Assembly (NCBI RefSeq): GCF_004193775.1
Contig: NC_041003.1
Location: 31,362,263 to 31,426,262, forward strand
Reading direction: 5' to 3'
DNA length: 64,000 nt
Source: Glycine soja
Taxonomy: Eukaryota; Streptophyta; Magnoliopsida; Fabales; Fabaceae
The notes beneath the pieces are model-generated. The model was not told the DNA's origin and searched no databases. It saw only the letters and a program-made list of their open reading frames with translations. Numbering within the stretch: the stretch's first letter is position 1; each line of letters begins with the position of its first letter. Of the stretch, positions 48,930 through 60,910 are shown in pieces. The position numbers and the translations under genes are program-made.

Positions 48930-49240
48930 AAATGCCTAGGAGGAGAAGCATTTCAACTGAAAAGTTTCTATCTAAAGAGGAGAGTAGGATCCAAGCACCA
49001 ACAAAGCCCTCTAAGGAACAACATAAGATTCAAACGCCTACAAAGAAGGCTAATGCTAATGGAACTGTGGAGGAACCAGAAAAGTCTAGTAAGCTAAGAA
49101 CTTCCATTGGAAAGAAATCAACTGAAGTTTCTAACAGCAGACTCCCTAGGAACTTGGTCAAAGTTACTCTAAGTAATAGAAAAGTGACAGATGCAAGTAT
49201 TCAATGGGCTTCACTCCCATCATCTATTTCGAAGATTGGA
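48930..49240 (+). pseudogene. Captured DUF936 gene, first fragment
   Basis: Open on the plus strand: [20 protein letters not shown], then [36 protein letters not shown] and PSSISKIGR before a donor GTATAT. The motif ASxxWxxLPSSxxKxGKE is typical of plant DUF936 (PF06075) proteins, whose function is little known. The next exon lies at 59384-59474, on the far side of the SIRE1-like element, so the retrotransposon landed in the intron. The captured piece has no start region of the full protein. Confidence 0.75.
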
Positions 49241-49501
49241 AGGGTATATCCATCAAGAACTCCTTTGCTTTCACGTTTTACTTCTTTGATTCTTGGCTGT
49301 CACAGAATATATTTGAAAAAATGGTCTCATGTGTTACACTGAAACAACTCAAATGAGTATCATGTTAGATTCATGAATACTACTATATAATAAGTATGCC
49401 ACAGGTATAAAACTTGGTCATATGATCATATCATTGTTCCAAACTTATATCCTTACTAGATATGATTATTCAGAAGATTATATGGCATACTGAATCCTTT
49501 T

Positions 49502-50653
49502 TGTTAGTGCTTGGCTCTACTGAGTTTTAAAAGATTGGCTAAGATTTTGTTAAAACATAAGCACTTAGACAATGAAGGAAAGCTGGAGTTGCTGCACATG
49601 ATGTCCAACGTTATGTCAAGGAATAAGATCGGGCTGCACAATGCACAAGGCAAGATAAAATGTCAAATGAAGAATTGAAGCTGCAGGATCCACGATGTCG
49701 GATACAATGTCCAGGACATCCTGCCCGAAAATACTGGAGTTGCTGCACAATGCACAAGGCAAGATAAAAGTCAAATGAAGAATTGAAGCTGCAGGATCCA
49801 CGATGTCGGATACGATGTCCAGGACATCTTGCCCGAAAATACTGGACACATAAATCTGTTATATCTTTAACAGATTATTGTGCAGTTAGCAACAGATTAG
49901 ACGATCTATCTTTAGGAACGAATTAAAAGATAATTAAAGTTCGAATTACAAACTAGAAGAGTTCGTTCAGGGATTAAAGATTAAAGATAAAAACTAAAAG
50001 ATCAAACTGTATCTTTTAGTTCTTTAAGTGCAGATTTTTCGGGAGAATGATAGATCTCATCCAGCACAAGTTGTTGCAGCCCAGATACGCACACTGCTAT
50101 ATAAACATGAAGGCTGCACGAGTTTTCAACCAAGTCCGAGATTGAAGAGTTATTTTGTTAGTTTTGGGACTTGAGTGTTTTGTGAGCCACCTTGATGTTA
50201 CCCTAACATCAAGTGTTGGACCTGAGTGTGTAGAGTTTATCTCTATAGTGTGTAGAGTTGATCTCTATAGTGTGTGGAGTTGATCTCTATTGTTCAGAGA
50301 GCAATCTCTGGTGTGTATTTGATTTAATTGTAAACACGGGAGTGTGATTGAGAGGGAGTGAGAGGGGTTCTCATATCTAAGAGTGGCTCTTAGGTAGAGG
50401 TTGCATGGGTAGTGGTTAGGTGAGAAGGTTGTAAACAGTGGCTGTTAGATCTTCGAACTAACACTATTTTAGTGGATTTCCTCCCTGGCTTGGTAGCCCC
50501 CAGATGTAGGTGAGGTTGCACCGAACTGGGTTAACAATTCTCTTGTGTTCTTTACTTGTTTAATCTGTTCATACAGTCCAATATAATCTGCATGTTCTGA
50601 AGTGTGATGTCGTGACATCTGGTACGACATCTGTCATTGGTATCAGAATTTCA
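49502..50653 (+). repeat. 5' LTR of the SIRE1-like element
   Basis: TATA box TATATAAA at 50098-50105. Contains a direct duplication of about 105 bp (around 49630-49737 and 49740-49847, sharing GAAGCTGCAGGATCCACGAT) and a triple GTGTGTAGAGTT / GTGTGTGGAGTT block near 50225-50285. Palindromes of the GATGTC-GACATC type lie at about 49706-49720, 49814-49828 and 50606-50619. Confidence 0.9.
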
Positions 50654-50655
50654 AT

Positions 50656-50667
50656 TGGTATCAGAGC
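50656..50667 (+). promoter_or_regulatory. Primer-binding site (initiator Met tRNA)
   Basis: TGGTATCAGAGC two bases after the LTR, the standard plant copia site complementary to the 3' end of initiator tRNA-Met. A near-copy TGGTATCAGAATT is the last part of the LTR itself. Confidence 0.9.
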
Positions 50668-50711
50668 AGGCACTCGAAATCACTGAGTGAGATCTAGGGA
50701 GATAAATTCTG

Positions 50712-53700
50712 ATGAACATGGAGAAAGAAGGAGGACCAGTGAACAGACCACCAATCCTGGATGGAACCAACTATGAATACTGGAAAGCAAGGATGGTGGC
50801 CTTCCTCAAATCACTGGATAGCAGAACCTGGAAAGCTGTCATCAAAGGCTGGGAACATCCCAAGATGCTGGACACAGAAGGAAAGCCCACTAATGAATTG
50901 AAGCCAGAAGAAGACTGGACAAAAGAAGAAGACGAATTGGCACTTGGAAACTCCAAAGCCTTGAATGCTCTATTCAATGGAGTTGACAAGAATATCTTCA
51001 GACTGATCAACACATGCACAGTGGCCAAGGATGCATGGGAGATCCTGAAAACCACTCATGAAGGAACCTCCAAAGTGAAGATGTCCAGATTGCAGCTATT
51101 GGCTACAAAATTCGAAAATCTGAAGATGAAGGAGGAAGAATGTATTCATGACTTCCACATGAACATTCTTGAAATTGCCAATGCTTGCACTGCCTTGGGA
51201 GAAAGGATGACAGATGAAAAGCTGGTGAGAAAGATCCTCAGATCTTTGCCCAAGAGATTTGACATGAAAGTCACTGCAATAGAGGAGGCTCAAGACATTT
51301 GCAACATGAGAGTAGATGAACTCATTGGTTCCCTTCAAACCTTTGAGCTAGGACTCTCGGATAGGACTGAAAAGAAGAGCAAGAATCTGGCTTTCGTGTC
51401 CAATGATGAAGGAGAAGAAGATGAGTATGACCTGGATACTGATGAAGGGCTGACTAACGCAGTTGTGCTCCTTGGAAAACAGTTCAACAAAGTGCTGAAC
51501 AGAATGGACAGGAGGCAGAAACCACATGTCCGGAACATCCCTTTCGACATCAGGAAAGGTAGTGAATACCAGAAAAGGTCAGATGAAAAGCCCAGTCACA
51601 GCAAAGGAATTCAATGCCGTGGGTGTGAAGGCTTTGGACACATCAAAGCTGAATGTCCCACTCATCTCAAGAAGCAGAGGAAAGGACTTTCTGTATGTCG
51701 GTCTGATGATACAGAGAGTGAACAAGAAAGTGATTCTGACAGAGATGTGAATGCACTCACTGGGAGATTTGAATCTGCTGAAGATTCAAGCGATACAGAT
51801 AGTGAAATCACTTTTGATGAGCTTGCTATATCCTATAGAGAACTATGCATCAAAAGTGATAAGGTTCTTCAGCAAGAAGCACAACTGAAGAAGGTCATTG
51901 CAAATCTGGAGGCTGAGAAGGAGGCACATGAAGAGGAGATCTCTGAGCTTAAAGGAGAAGTTGGTTTTCTGAACTCTAAACTGGAAAACATGACAAAATC
52001 AATAAAGATGCTGAATAAAGGCTCAGATATGCTTGATGAGGTGCTACAGCTTGGGAAGAATGTTGGAAACCAGAGAGGACTTGGGTTTAATCATAAATCT
52101 GCTGGCAGAATAACCATGACAGAATTTGTTCCTGCCAAAAACAACACTGGAGCCACGATGTCACGACATCGGTCTCGACATCATGGAACGCAGCAGAAAA
52201 AGAGCAAAAGAAAGAAGTGGAGGTGTCACTACTGTGGCAAGTATGGTCACATAAAGCCCTTTTGCTATCATTTACATGGCCATCCACATCATGGAACTCA
52301 AAGTAGCAGCAGTGGAAGGAAGATGGTGTGGGTTCCAAAACACAAGACTGTTAGTCTTGTTGTTCATACTTCACTTAGAGCATCAGCTAAGGAAGATTGG
52401 TACCTAGATAGCGGCTGTTCCAGACACATGACAGGAGTTAAAGAATTCCTGGTGAACATTGAACCTTGCTCCACTAGCTATGTGACATTTGGAGATGGCT
52501 CTAAAGGAAAGATCACTGGAATGGGAAAGCTAGCTCATGATGGACTTCCTAGTCTGGACAAAGTACTGCTGGTGAAGGGACTGACTGCAAACTTGATCAG
52601 CATCAGTCAGTTGTGTGATGAAGGATTCAATGTAAACTTCACAAAGTCAGAATGCTTGGTGACAAATGAGAAGAGTGAAGTTCTAATGAAGGGCAGCAGA
52701 TCAAAGGACAACTGTTACCTATGGACACCTCAAGAAACCAGTTACTCATCCACATGTCTATCCTCCAAAGAAGATGAAGTCAGAATATGGCATCAAAGAT
52801 TTGGACATCTGCACTTAAGAGGCATGAAGAAAATCATTGACAAAGGTGCTGTTAGAGGCATTCCCAATCTGAAAATAGAAGAAGGCAGAATCTGTGGTGA
52901 ATGTCAGATTGGAAAGCAAGTCAAGATGTCCCACCAGAAGCTTCAACATCAGACCACTTCCAGGGTGCTGGAACTACTTCACATGGACTTGATGGGGCCT
53001 ATGCAAGTTGAAAGCCTTGGAGGAAAGAGGTATGCCTATGTTGTTGTGGATGATTTCTCCAGATTTACCTGGGTCAACTTTATCAGAGAAAAATCAGACA
53101 CCTTTGAAGTATTCAAGGAGTTGAGTCTAAGACTTCAAAGAGAAAAAGACTGTGTCATCAAGAGAATCAGGAGTGACCATGGCAGAGAGTTTGAAAACAG
53201 CAAGTTTACTGAATTCTGCACATCTGAAGGCATCACTCATGAGTTCTCTGCAGCCATTACACCACAACAAAATGGCATAGTTGAAAGGAAAAACAGGACT
53301 TTGCAAGAGGCTGCTAGGGTCATGCTTCATGCCAAAGAACTTCCCTATAATCTCTGGGCTGAAGCCATGAACACAGCATGCTACATCCACAACAGAGTCA
53401 CACTGAGAAGAGGGACTCCAACCACACTGTATGAAATCTGGAAAGGGAGGAAGCCAACTGTCAAGCACTTCCACATCTTTGGAAGTCCATGTTACATTTT
53501 GGCAGATAGAGAGCAAAGGAGAAAGATGGATCCCAAGAGTGATGCAGGAATATTCCTGGGATACTCTACAAACAGCAGAGCATATAGAGTATTCAATTCC
53601 AGAACCAGAACTGTGATGGAATCCATCAATGTGGTTGTTGATGATCTAACTCCAGCAAGAAAGAAGGATGTCGAAGAAGATGTCAGAACATCGGGAGACA

Positions 53701-55445
53701 ATGTAGCAGATACAGCTAAAAGTGCAGAAAATGCAGAAAACTCTGATTCTGCTACAGATGAACCAAACATCAATCAACCTGACAAGAAACCCTTCATTAG
53801 AATCCAGAAGATGCACCCCAAGGAGCTGATTATAGGAGATCCAAACAGAGGGGTCACTACAAGATCAAGGGAGATTGAGATTGTCTCCAATTCATGCTTT
53901 GTCTCCAAAATTGAGCCCAAGAATGTGAAAGAGGCACTGACTGATGAGTTCTGGATCAATGCTATGCAAGAAGAATTGGAGCAATTCAAAAGGAATGAAG
54001 TTTGGGAGCTAGTTCCTAGACCCGAGGGAACTAATGTGATTGGCACCAAGTGGATCTTCAAGAACAAAACCAATGAAGAAGGTGTTATAACCAGAAACAA
54101 GGCCAGACTTGTTGCTCAAGGCTACACTCAGATTGAAGGTGTAGACTTTGATGAAACTTTCGCTCCTGTTGCTAGACTTGAATCCATCCGATTGTTACTT
54201 GGTGTAGCTTGCATCCTCAAATTCAAGCTGTACCAGATGGATGTGAAGAGCGCGTTTCTGAATGGATACCTGAATGAAGAAGCCTATGTGGAGCAGCCAA
54301 AGGGATTTGTAGATCCAACTCATCCAGATCATGTATACAGGCTCAAGAAGGCTCTCTATGGATTGAAGCAAGCTCCAAGAGCTTGGTATGAAAGGCTAAC
54401 AGAGTTCCTTACTCAGCAAGGGTATAGGAAGGGAGGAATTGACAAGACTCTCTTTGTCAAACAAGATGCTGAAAACTTGATGATAGCACAGATATATGTT
54501 GATGACATTGTGTTTGGAGGGATGTCGAATGAGATGCTTCGACATTTTGTCCAACAGATGCAATCTGAATTTGAGATGAGTCTTGTTGGAGAGCTGACTT
54601 ATTTTCTGGGACTCCAAGTGAAGCAGATGGAAGACTCCATATTCCTCTCACAAAGCAAGTATGCAAAGAACATTGTCAAGAAGTTTGGGATGGAAAATGC
54701 CAGCCATAAAAGAACACCTGCACCTACTCACTTGAAACTGACAAAAGATGAAGCTGGCACCAGTGTTGATCAAAGTCTGTACAGAAGCATGATTGGGAGC
54801 TTACTATATTTAACAGCTAGCAGACCTGACATCACCTATGCAGTAGGTGTTTGTGCAAGATATCAAGCCAATCCTAAGATAAGTCACTTGAATCAAGTAA
54901 AGAGAATTCTGAAATATGTAAATGGCACCAGTGACTATGGGATTATGTACTGTCATTGCTCAGATTCAATGCTGGTTGGGTACTGTGATGCTGATTGGGC
55001 TGGAAGTGCAGATGACAGAAAAAGCACTTCTGGTGGATGCTTCTATCTGGGCAACAATCTTATTTCATGGTTCAGCAAGAAGCAGAACTGTGTGTCCCTA
55101 TCTACTGCAGAAGCAGAGTATATTGCAGCAGGAAGCAGCTGTTCACAACTAGTTTGGATGAAGCAGATGCTGAAGGAGTACAATGTCGAACAAGATGTCA
55201 TGACATTATACTGTGACAACATGAGTGCTATTAATATTTCTAAAAATCCTGTTCAACACAGCAGAACCAAGCACATTGACATTAGACATCACTATATTAG
55301 AGATCTTGTTGATGATAAAGTGATCACACTGAAGCATGTTGACACTGAGGAACAAATAGCAGATATTTTCACAAAGGCATTGGATGCAAATCAGTTTGAA
55401 AAACTGAGGGGCAAGCTGGGCATTTGTCTGCTAGAAGACTTATAG
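50712..55445 (+). CDS. SIRE1-like Gag-Pol polyprotein, 1577 aa
   Basis: Single frame with copia order. Gag (UBN2-like) occupies about residues 10-260. Zinc knuckles are [14 protein letters not shown] (about 302) and [14 protein letters not shown] (about 504). A coiled coil lies between them. Protease has [13 protein letters not shown] (about 562, catalytic Asp in DSG). The integrase HHCC zinc region runs from about 694 (HQRFGHLH ... CGECQ), with DDE residues in HMDLMG (about 756), RIRSDHG (about 818) and NGIVERKNR (about 852). Reverse transcriptase starts near 1115 with catalytic YVDDIVFG at about 1262. RNase H has [14 protein letters not shown] and LYCDN (about 1415-1510). The start ATG at 50712 is 45 bases after the primer site; a second ATG follows two codons later. 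No stop or frameshift. It supplies particle, protease, integrase and polymerase for copying. It ends in UAG followed by CAA UUA. Confidence 0.95.
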   Translation: MNMEKEGGPVNRPPILDGTNYEYWKARMVAFLKSLDSRTWKAVIKGWEHPKMLDTEGKPTNELKPEEDWTKEEDELALGNSKALNALFNGVDKNIFRLINTCTVAKDAWEILKTTHEGTSKVKMSRLQLLATKFENLKMKEEECIHDFHMNILEIANACTALGERMTDEKLVRKILRSLPKRFDMKVTAIEEAQDICNMRVDELIGSLQTFELGLSDRTEKKSKNLAFVSNDEGEEDEYDLDTDEGLTNAVVLLGKQFNKVLNRMDRRQKPHVRNIPFDIRKGSEYQKRSDEKPSHSKGIQCRGCEGFGHIKAECPTHLKKQRKGLSVCRSDDTESEQESDSDRDVNALTGRFESAEDSSDTDSEITFDELAISYRELCIKSDKVLQQEAQLKKVIANLEAEKEAHEEEISELKGEVGFLNSKLENMTKSIKMLNKGSDMLDEVLQLGKNVGNQRGLGFNHKSAGRITMTEFVPAKNNTGATMSRHRSRHHGTQQKKSKRKKWRCHYCGKYGHIKPFCYHLHGHPHHGTQSSSSGRKMVWVPKHKTVSLVVHTSLRASAKEDWYLDSGCSRHMTGVKEFLVNIEPCSTSYVTFGDGSKGKITGMGKLAHDGLPSLDKVLLVKGLTANLISISQLCDEGFNVNFTKSECLVTNEKSEVLMKGSRSKDNCYLWTPQETSYSSTCLSSKEDEVRIWHQRFGHLHLRGMKKIIDKGAVRGIPNLKIEEGRICGECQIGKQVKMSHQKLQHQTTSRVLELLHMDLMGPMQVESLGGKRYAYVVVDDFSRFTWVNFIREKSDTFEVFKELSLRLQREKDCVIKRIRSDHGREFENSKFTEFCTSEGITHEFSAAITPQQNGIVERKNRTLQEAARVMLHAKELPYNLWAEAMNTACYIHNRVTLRRGTPTTLYEIWKGRKPTVKHFHIFGSPCYILADREQRRKMDPKSDAGIFLGYSTNSRAYRVFNSRTRTVMESINVVVDDLTPARKKDVEEDVRTSGDNVADTAKSAENAENSDSATDEPNINQPDKKPFIRIQKMHPKELIIGDPNRGVTTRSREIEIVSNSCFVSKIEPKNVKEALTDEFWINAMQEELEQFKRNEVWELVPRPEGTNVIGTKWIFKNKTNEEGVITRNKARLVAQGYTQIEGVDFDETFAPVARLESIRLLLGVACILKFKLYQMDVKSAFLNGYLNEEAYVEQPKGFVDPTHPDHVYRLKKALYGLKQAPRAWYERLTEFLTQQGYRKGGIDKTLFVKQDAENLMIAQIYVDDIVFGGMSNEMLRHFVQQMQSEFEMSLVGELTYFLGLQVKQMEDSIFLSQSKYAKNIVKKFGMENASHKRTPAPTHLKLTKDEAGTSVDQSLYRSMIGSLLYLTASRPDITYAVGVCARYQANPKISHLNQVKRILKYVNGTSDYGIMYCHCSDSMLVGYCDADWAGSADDRKSTSGGCFYLGNNLISWFSKKQNCVSLSTAEAEYIAAGSSCSQLVWMKQMLKEYNVEQDVMTLYCDNMSAINISKNPVQHSRTKHIDIRHHYIRDLVDDKVITLKHVDTEEQIADIFTKALDANQFEKLRGKLGICLLEDL

Positions 55446-55451
55446 CAATTA
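55443..55451 (+). promoter_or_regulatory. Readthrough stop context UAG-CAA-UUA
   Basis: The gag-pol stop TAG (55443-55445) is followed by CAATTA, matching the UAG-CAR-YYA leaky-stop context known from tobamoviruses and reported for SIRE1. The frame stays open after it to 57473. Confidence 0.85.
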
Positions 55452-57473
55452 CTTCTATTTGAATGTGCTCAAACGTTAATAGCACATTCATTACTGGGCC
55501 AAAACAGATTCGACCGTTGCTTCACACGCCCCTCTACATTCTTCATTCAAATTTATATTTTCGTGGCATTCTTGTTTTCATCAGCATTCCCCAACACCTC
55601 TCGGAAGTTCACGAAACCATTTCAAAAGCTCTGCTTCTCCATGGCTACCGCACCAAAAGAAACCTCAGCTCCTGGTTCACCCTCTGTACCATCATCTCCT
55701 TCATCCACCAAAGCACCATCAAACCAGGAACGACCTGAATTCAATATCCAACCCATACAAATGATTCCTGGCCAAGCCCCTGTTCCTGAAAAACTGGTTC
55801 CCAAAAGACAACAGGGAGTGAAGACTTCTGAAAACCCTAGCCTTGCAGCAAGTCCTAGGGAAGTAGACACGGAGATGGATAAGAAGATCCGCAGTATTGT
55901 GAGTAGCATTTTGAAAAATGCTTCTGTCCCTGATGCTGATGAAGATGTTCCAACATCTTCCACCCCAAATGTTTCTGTGCCTGATGTTGATAAAGATGTT
56001 CCAACATCTTCCGCCCCAGATGCTGAAGTCCTCTCTTCACCCAGCAAAGAGGAATCAACAGAGGAAGAGGATCAAGCCACAGAGGAGACCCCTGCACCAA
56101 GGGCACCAGAACCTGCTCCAGGTGACCTCATTGACCTGGAAGAAGTAGAATCTGATGAGGAACCCCTTGCCAACAAGTTGGCACCTGGCATCGCAGAAAG
56201 ATTACAAAGCCGAAAGGGTAAAACCCCCATTACTAGGTCTGGACGAATCAAAACTATGGCACAGAAGAAGAGCACTCCAATCACTCCTACCACATCCAGA
56301 TGGAGCAAAGTTGCAATCCCTTCCAAGAAGAGGAAAGAAATTTCCTCATCTGATTCTGATGATGATGTCGAACTAGATGTTCCCGACATCAAGAGGGCCA
56401 AGAAATCAGGGAAAAAGGTGCCTGGAAATGTCCCTGATGCACCATTGGAAAACATCTCATTCCACTCCATTGGCAATGTTGAAAGGTGGAAATTTGTGTA
56501 TCAACGCAGACTTGCCTTGGAAAGAGAACTGGGAAGAGATGCCTTGGATTGCAAGGAGATCATGGACCTCATCAAGGCTGCTGGACTGCTGAAAACTGTC
56601 ACCAAGTTGGGAGATTGCTATGAAAGTCTAGTCAGGGAATTTATTGTCAACATTCCCTCTGACATAACAAACAGAAAGAGTGATGAGTATCAAGAAGTAT
56701 TTGTCAGAGGAAAATGTGTTAGATTCTCCCCTGCTGTGATCAACAAATACCTGGGCAGACCAACTGAAGGAGTGGTGGATCTTGCTGTTTCTGAGCATCA
56801 AATTGCCAAGGAAGTCACTGCCAAACAAGTCCAGCATTGGCCAAAGAAAGGGAAGCTTTCTGCAGGGAAGCTAAGTGTGAAGTATGCAATCCTGCATAGG
56901 ATTGGCGCTGCAAACTGGGTACCCACCAATCATACTTCCACTGTTGCCACAGGTTTGGGTAAATTTCTGTATGCTGTTGGAACCAAGTCCAAATTTAATT
57001 TTGGAAACTATATTTTTGATCAAACTGTTAAGCATTCAGAATCTTTTGCTGTCAAATTACCCATTGCCTTCCCAACTGTATTGTGTGGCATTATGTTGAG
57101 TCAACATCCCAATATCTTAAACAACATTGACTCTGTGATGAAGAGAGAATCTCCTCTATCCCTGCATTACAAACTGTTTGAGGGGACACATGTCCCAGAC
57201 ATTGTCTCGACATCAGGGAAAGCTGCTGCTTCAGGTGCTGTGTCCAAGGATGCCTTGATTGCTGAACTCAAGGACACATGCAAGATGCTGGAAGCAACCA
57301 TCAAAGCCACCACAGAGAAGAAAATGGAGCTGGAACGCCTGATCAAAAGACTCTCAGACAGTGGCATTGATGATGGTGAAGCAGCTGAGGAAGAAGAAGA
57401 AGCAGCTGAGGACGAGGAAGATGCAGCAGAGGATACTGAATCAGATGATGATGATTCTGAAGCCACCCCATGA
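55446..57473 (+). CDS. Envelope-like ORF of the SIRE1-like element
   Basis: In the same frame as pol and separated from it only by the TAG; about 675 residues follow that stop. There is a hydrophobic stretch soon after it (YIFVAFLFSSAF) and the first in-frame ATG is at 55641. It then has a Pro/Ser/acidic region with repeated VPTSS-type units, a basic patch, a conserved central part (WKFVYQRRLALERELGRDAL, VNKYLGRP-like INKYLGRPTEGV), a coiled coil near the C terminus (ELKDTCKMLEATIKATTEKK) and an acidic tail to stop TGA. SIRE1 elements carry an envelope-like gene here expressed by stop-codon suppression; whether it acts as an envelope is unproven. No separate promoter or splice acceptor was evident. 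Confidence 0.85.
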   Translation, partial: QLLLFECAQTLIAHSLLGQNRFDRCFTRPSTFFIQIYIFVAFLFSSAFPNTSRKFTKPFQKLCFSMATAPKETSAPGSPSVPSSPSSTKAPSNQERPEFNIQPIQMIPGQAPVPEKLVPKRQQGVKTSENPSLAASPREVDTEMDKKIRSIVSSILKNASVPDADEDVPTSSTPNVSVPDVDKDVPTSSAPDAEVLSSPSKEESTEEEDQATEETPAPRAPEPAPGDLIDLEEVESDEEPLANKLAPGIAERLQSRKGKTPITRSGRIKTMAQKKSTPITPTTSRWSKVAIPSKKRKEISSSDSDDDVELDVPDIKRAKKSGKKVPGNVPDAPLENISFHSIGNVERWKFVYQRRLALERELGRDALDCKEIMDLIKAAGLLKTVTKLGDCYESLVREFIVNIPSDITNRKSDEYQEVFVRGKCVRFSPAVINKYLGRPTEGVVDLAVSEHQIAKEVTAKQVQHWPKKGKLSAGKLSVKYAILHRIGAANWVPTNHTSTVATGLGKFLYAVGTKSKFNFGNYIFDQTVKHSESFAVKLPIAFPTVLCGIMLSQHPNILNNIDSVMKRESPLSLHYKLFEGTHVPDIVSTSGKAAASGAVSKDALIAELKDTCKMLEATIKATTEKKMELERLIKRLSDSGIDDGEAAEEEEEAAEDEEDAAEDTESDDDDSEATP

Positions 57474-58162
57474 CCATCAGACCTTTATTTTTGCTTTTTA
57501 CTGTTACTAGCTATAGGGGCATGTCCCTTTGAACAATTGATTACTATTGGTCTGTAATATTTGCACTTTAAGTTCATGCATTCTACTTTTGTCAAATTCT
57601 GTCTAAAAAGGGGGAGTAATGGTATATGCATGTTTAGTAGGATACTATGTATGCAATAGTAGTATTATGCATGATTTATGATTTTGAGAAGTAGGATACG
57701 ATGAATGCATGATTCATAATTTTGAGGGGGAGTTGTATGTATATGATTTTGAGGGGGAGACTGCTGCTGCTGATGATGACTGATGTAAGCTACTGTAACT
57801 ACTAGTAGCTGATAGAAGATGCTGCAGTAAGTGCATGGAGACAGGGGGAGCAGAAAGCTGATGTCACATGAGATGTCTTGACATCCTGGAAAAGACTAGT
57901 AGCTGATAGAAGATGCTGCAGTGAACTGCTTCACAGCAGTAGGAGCATGGAGACAGGGGGAGCAGAGAGCCGATGTCACGTGAGATGTCTTAACATCCTG
58001 GAAACGACTTGCAACTTGCAGAATTTTGCTGTCGCCACTACAGATACCGCTGTGCTTGATTACTCTGATAATGAAAGTTGCTGATCCCACTTGCATAACT
58101 GCTCGTACCTGCTCAGGAAGTGTCTAAGTATGTTTTAGACAAAATTTGCCAAAGGGGGAGAT
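57474..58162 (+). other. 3' untranslated region of the SIRE1-like element, multiple purine tracts
   Basis: G-rich tracts AAAAAGGGGGAG (about 57605), TTTGAGGGGGAG (about 57720 and 57750) and AAAGGGGGAGAT (58151-58162, next to the LTR) resemble the repeated polypurine tracts described for Sireviruses. A two-copy repeat of about 100 bp at about 57803-58005 (TAGTAGCTGATAGAAGATGC, GGAGACAGGGGGAGCAG) carries GATGTC palindromes at 57872-57885 and 57984-57997. Confidence 0.8.
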
Positions 58163-59314
58163 TGTTAGTGCTTGGCTCTACTGAGTTTTAAAAGATTGGC
58201 TAAGATTTTGTTAAAACATAAGCACTTAGACAATGAAGGAAAGCTGGAGTTGCTGCACATGATGTCCAACGTTATGTCAAGGAATAAGATCGGGCTGCAC
58301 AATGCACAAGGCAAGATAAAATGTCAAATGAAGAATTGAAGCTGCAGGATCCACGATGTCGGATACAATGTCCAGGACATCCTGCCCGAAAATACTGGAG
58401 TTGTTGCACAATGCACAAGGCAAGATAAAAGTCAAATGAAGAATTGAAGCTGCAGGATCCACGATGTCGGATACGATGTCCAGGACATCTTGCCCGAAAA
58501 TACTGGACACATAAATCTGTTATATCTTTAACAGATTATTGTGCAGTTAGCAACAGATTAGACGATCTATCTTTAGGAACGAATTAAAAGATAATTAAAG
58601 TTCGAATTACAAACTAGAAGAGTTCGTTCAGGGATTAAAGATTAAAGATAAAAACTAAAAGATCAAACTGTATCTTTTAGTTCTTTAAGTGCAGATTTTT
58701 CGGGAGAATGATAGATCTCATCCAGCACAAGTTGTTGCAGCCCAGATACGCACACTGCTATATAAACATGAAGGCTGCACGAGTTTTCAACCAAGTCCGA
58801 GATTGAAGAGTTATTTTGTTAGTTTTGGGACTTGAGTGTTTTGTGAGCCACCTTGATGTTACCCTAACATCAAGTGTTGGACCTGAGTGTGTAGAGTTGA
58901 TCTCTATAGTGTGTAGAGTTGATCTCTATAGTGTGTGGAGTTGATCTCTATTGTTCAGAGAGCAATCTCTGGTGTGTATTTGATTTAATTGTAAACACGG
59001 GAGTGTGATTGAGAGGGAGTGAGAGGGGTTCTCATATCTAAGAGTGGCTCTTAGGTAGAGGTTGCACGGGTAGTGGTTAGGTGAGAAGGTTGTAAACAGT
59101 GGCTGTTAGATCTTCGAACTAACACTATTTTAGTGGATTTCCTCCCTGGCTTGGTAGCCCCCAGATGTAGGTGAGGTTGCACCGAACTGGGTTAACAATT
59201 CTCTTGTGTTCTTTACTTGTTTAATCTGTTCATACAGTCCAATATAATCTGCATGTTCTGAAGTGTGATGTCGTGACATCTGGTACGACATCTGTCATTG
59301 GTATCAGAATTTCA
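58163..59314 (+). repeat. 3' LTR of the SIRE1-like element
   Basis: Same length as the 5' LTR. Three differences seen by eye: near 58404 (GTTGTTGCAC for GTTGCTGCAC), near 58899 (GTTGAT for GTTTAT) and near 59067 (TGCACGGG for TGCATGGG). TATA box at 58759-58766. Confidence 0.9.
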
Positions 59315-59380
59315 CTTTTGTTCAGATGAGAAATTCTTTTACTGTATTTTGTTCTTATTCTATGTTGAAATTTGTGATAA

Positions 59381-60045
<665 letters not shown>

Positions 60046-60417
60046 AGTCCAACATCGGTTTTCAATAAAAAACTGATGTTAACATTAACATCGGTTTTAT
60101 GAGAAAAACCGATGTTAACATATCATATGTTAACATCGGTTTATTAAAAACCGATGTTAATTAAAACACGTTAACATCGGTTTTCCAAAAAACCGATGTT
60201 ATTGTATGATATGTTAACATCGGTTTTCCAAAAACCGATGTTAACTAATGGTGTTAACATCGGTTTTTAAAAAATCAATGTTAATGTCTTTTAATTAACA
60301 TCAGTTTTCAGAAAAACTGATGTTAAGGAATATACATTATTTACAAATATGCCACCACATTTAGATTAATATCGGTTTTGTCCAAAACCAATGTTAAATC
60401 TGTTTTTTTTAGTAGTG
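60046..60417. repeat. CACTA right terminus with subterminal palindrome array
   Basis: About eight hairpins of AACATCGGTTTT ... AAAACCGATGTT, with loops of a few bases, mostly linked by GTTAAC-containing spacers. Decayed arms show paired changes (AACATCAGTTTT with AAAACTGATGTT). The terminus TTTTTTTTAGTAGTG ends at 60417; target copy ACA follows. Confidence 0.9.
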
Positions 60418-60420
60418 ACA

Positions 60421-60910
60421 TTGCACAAAATCCACCACCGTGCCACCACCCAACACCGCCATGTGAGCCATGAACCTCCACACATCACATATCAGCACTC
60501 CCTTATAGTTATGGATTGTTCAATTTGTAATACATTTTGCATTAGGGATTTATTATGAATTACTCTATCTATATTCATAATACATTTGTATGTATTGCAA
60601 ATTGCTCAATCCATTATATTACTCAATGTGTAACTATATGAGAGTGGTGTAGTACAATTCGTGGAGGTTCATGGGTTGCATGGTGGAGGTGGGTGGTTGC
60701 GTGGTGGTATGGTGGTCAATTTGGTGACGTGTGGAGATAGCATTGGGTGGTTGTGGTGTTTAGGTCAACCATGGTGTTGGGTGGAGGTGGGGTACAATGG
60801 TCATGGAGGTTTGGGGGAGAGTTGGTTAGGGTTTGCTTGTAACTTGTAAGAGGAGGGATAAAAATGAGATATTAGTGATTTTGGGATGCACCAAGTAAAA
60901 AATAAGGCAC
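60421..60910. mobile_element. Foldback element, part right of the CACTA insertion
   Basis: 60430-60480 (CCACCACCCAACACC, GAGCCATGAACCTCCACA) is the inner continuation of the left arm. About 60655-60910 is the opposite arm. A central loop of about 170 bp is itself partly palindromic. Joined to 16491-16652 it gives a foldback element of about 650 bp. The 62-codon frame at 60661 is an artefact of GGT repeats. Confidence 0.75.

Larger units (their letters stand above)
49502..59314 (+). mobile_element. SIRE1: SIRE1-like (Sirevirus, Ty1/copia) retrotransposon, apparently complete
   Basis: 9813 bp. LTRs of 1152 bp each at 49502-50653 and 58163-59314 (TGTTAGTGC...TTTCA). Target copies CTTTT at 49497-49501 and 59315-59319. 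Initiator-Met-type primer site, one uninterrupted gag-pol, an in-frame envelope-like extension after UAG, and a purine tract. This architecture is that of soybean SIRE1, a Sirevirus of the copia superfamily. The LTRs differ by about three bases by eye (about 0.26%), so it inserted recently. No disabling change was noticed, so it may be a competent copy. It is a plant genomic retroelement, not a free virus. Confidence 0.9.

Noticed and set aside
55563..57473. Envelope-like ORF as an independent gene with its own start
   Set aside because: It is open back to the pol stop in the same frame, the 55563 codon is GTG, and the leaky-stop context explains its expression.
60661..60849. Gly/Trp-rich 62-codon frame
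   Set aside because: Translation of GGT-rich foldback arm DNA; the opposite arm shows it is an inverted repeat.
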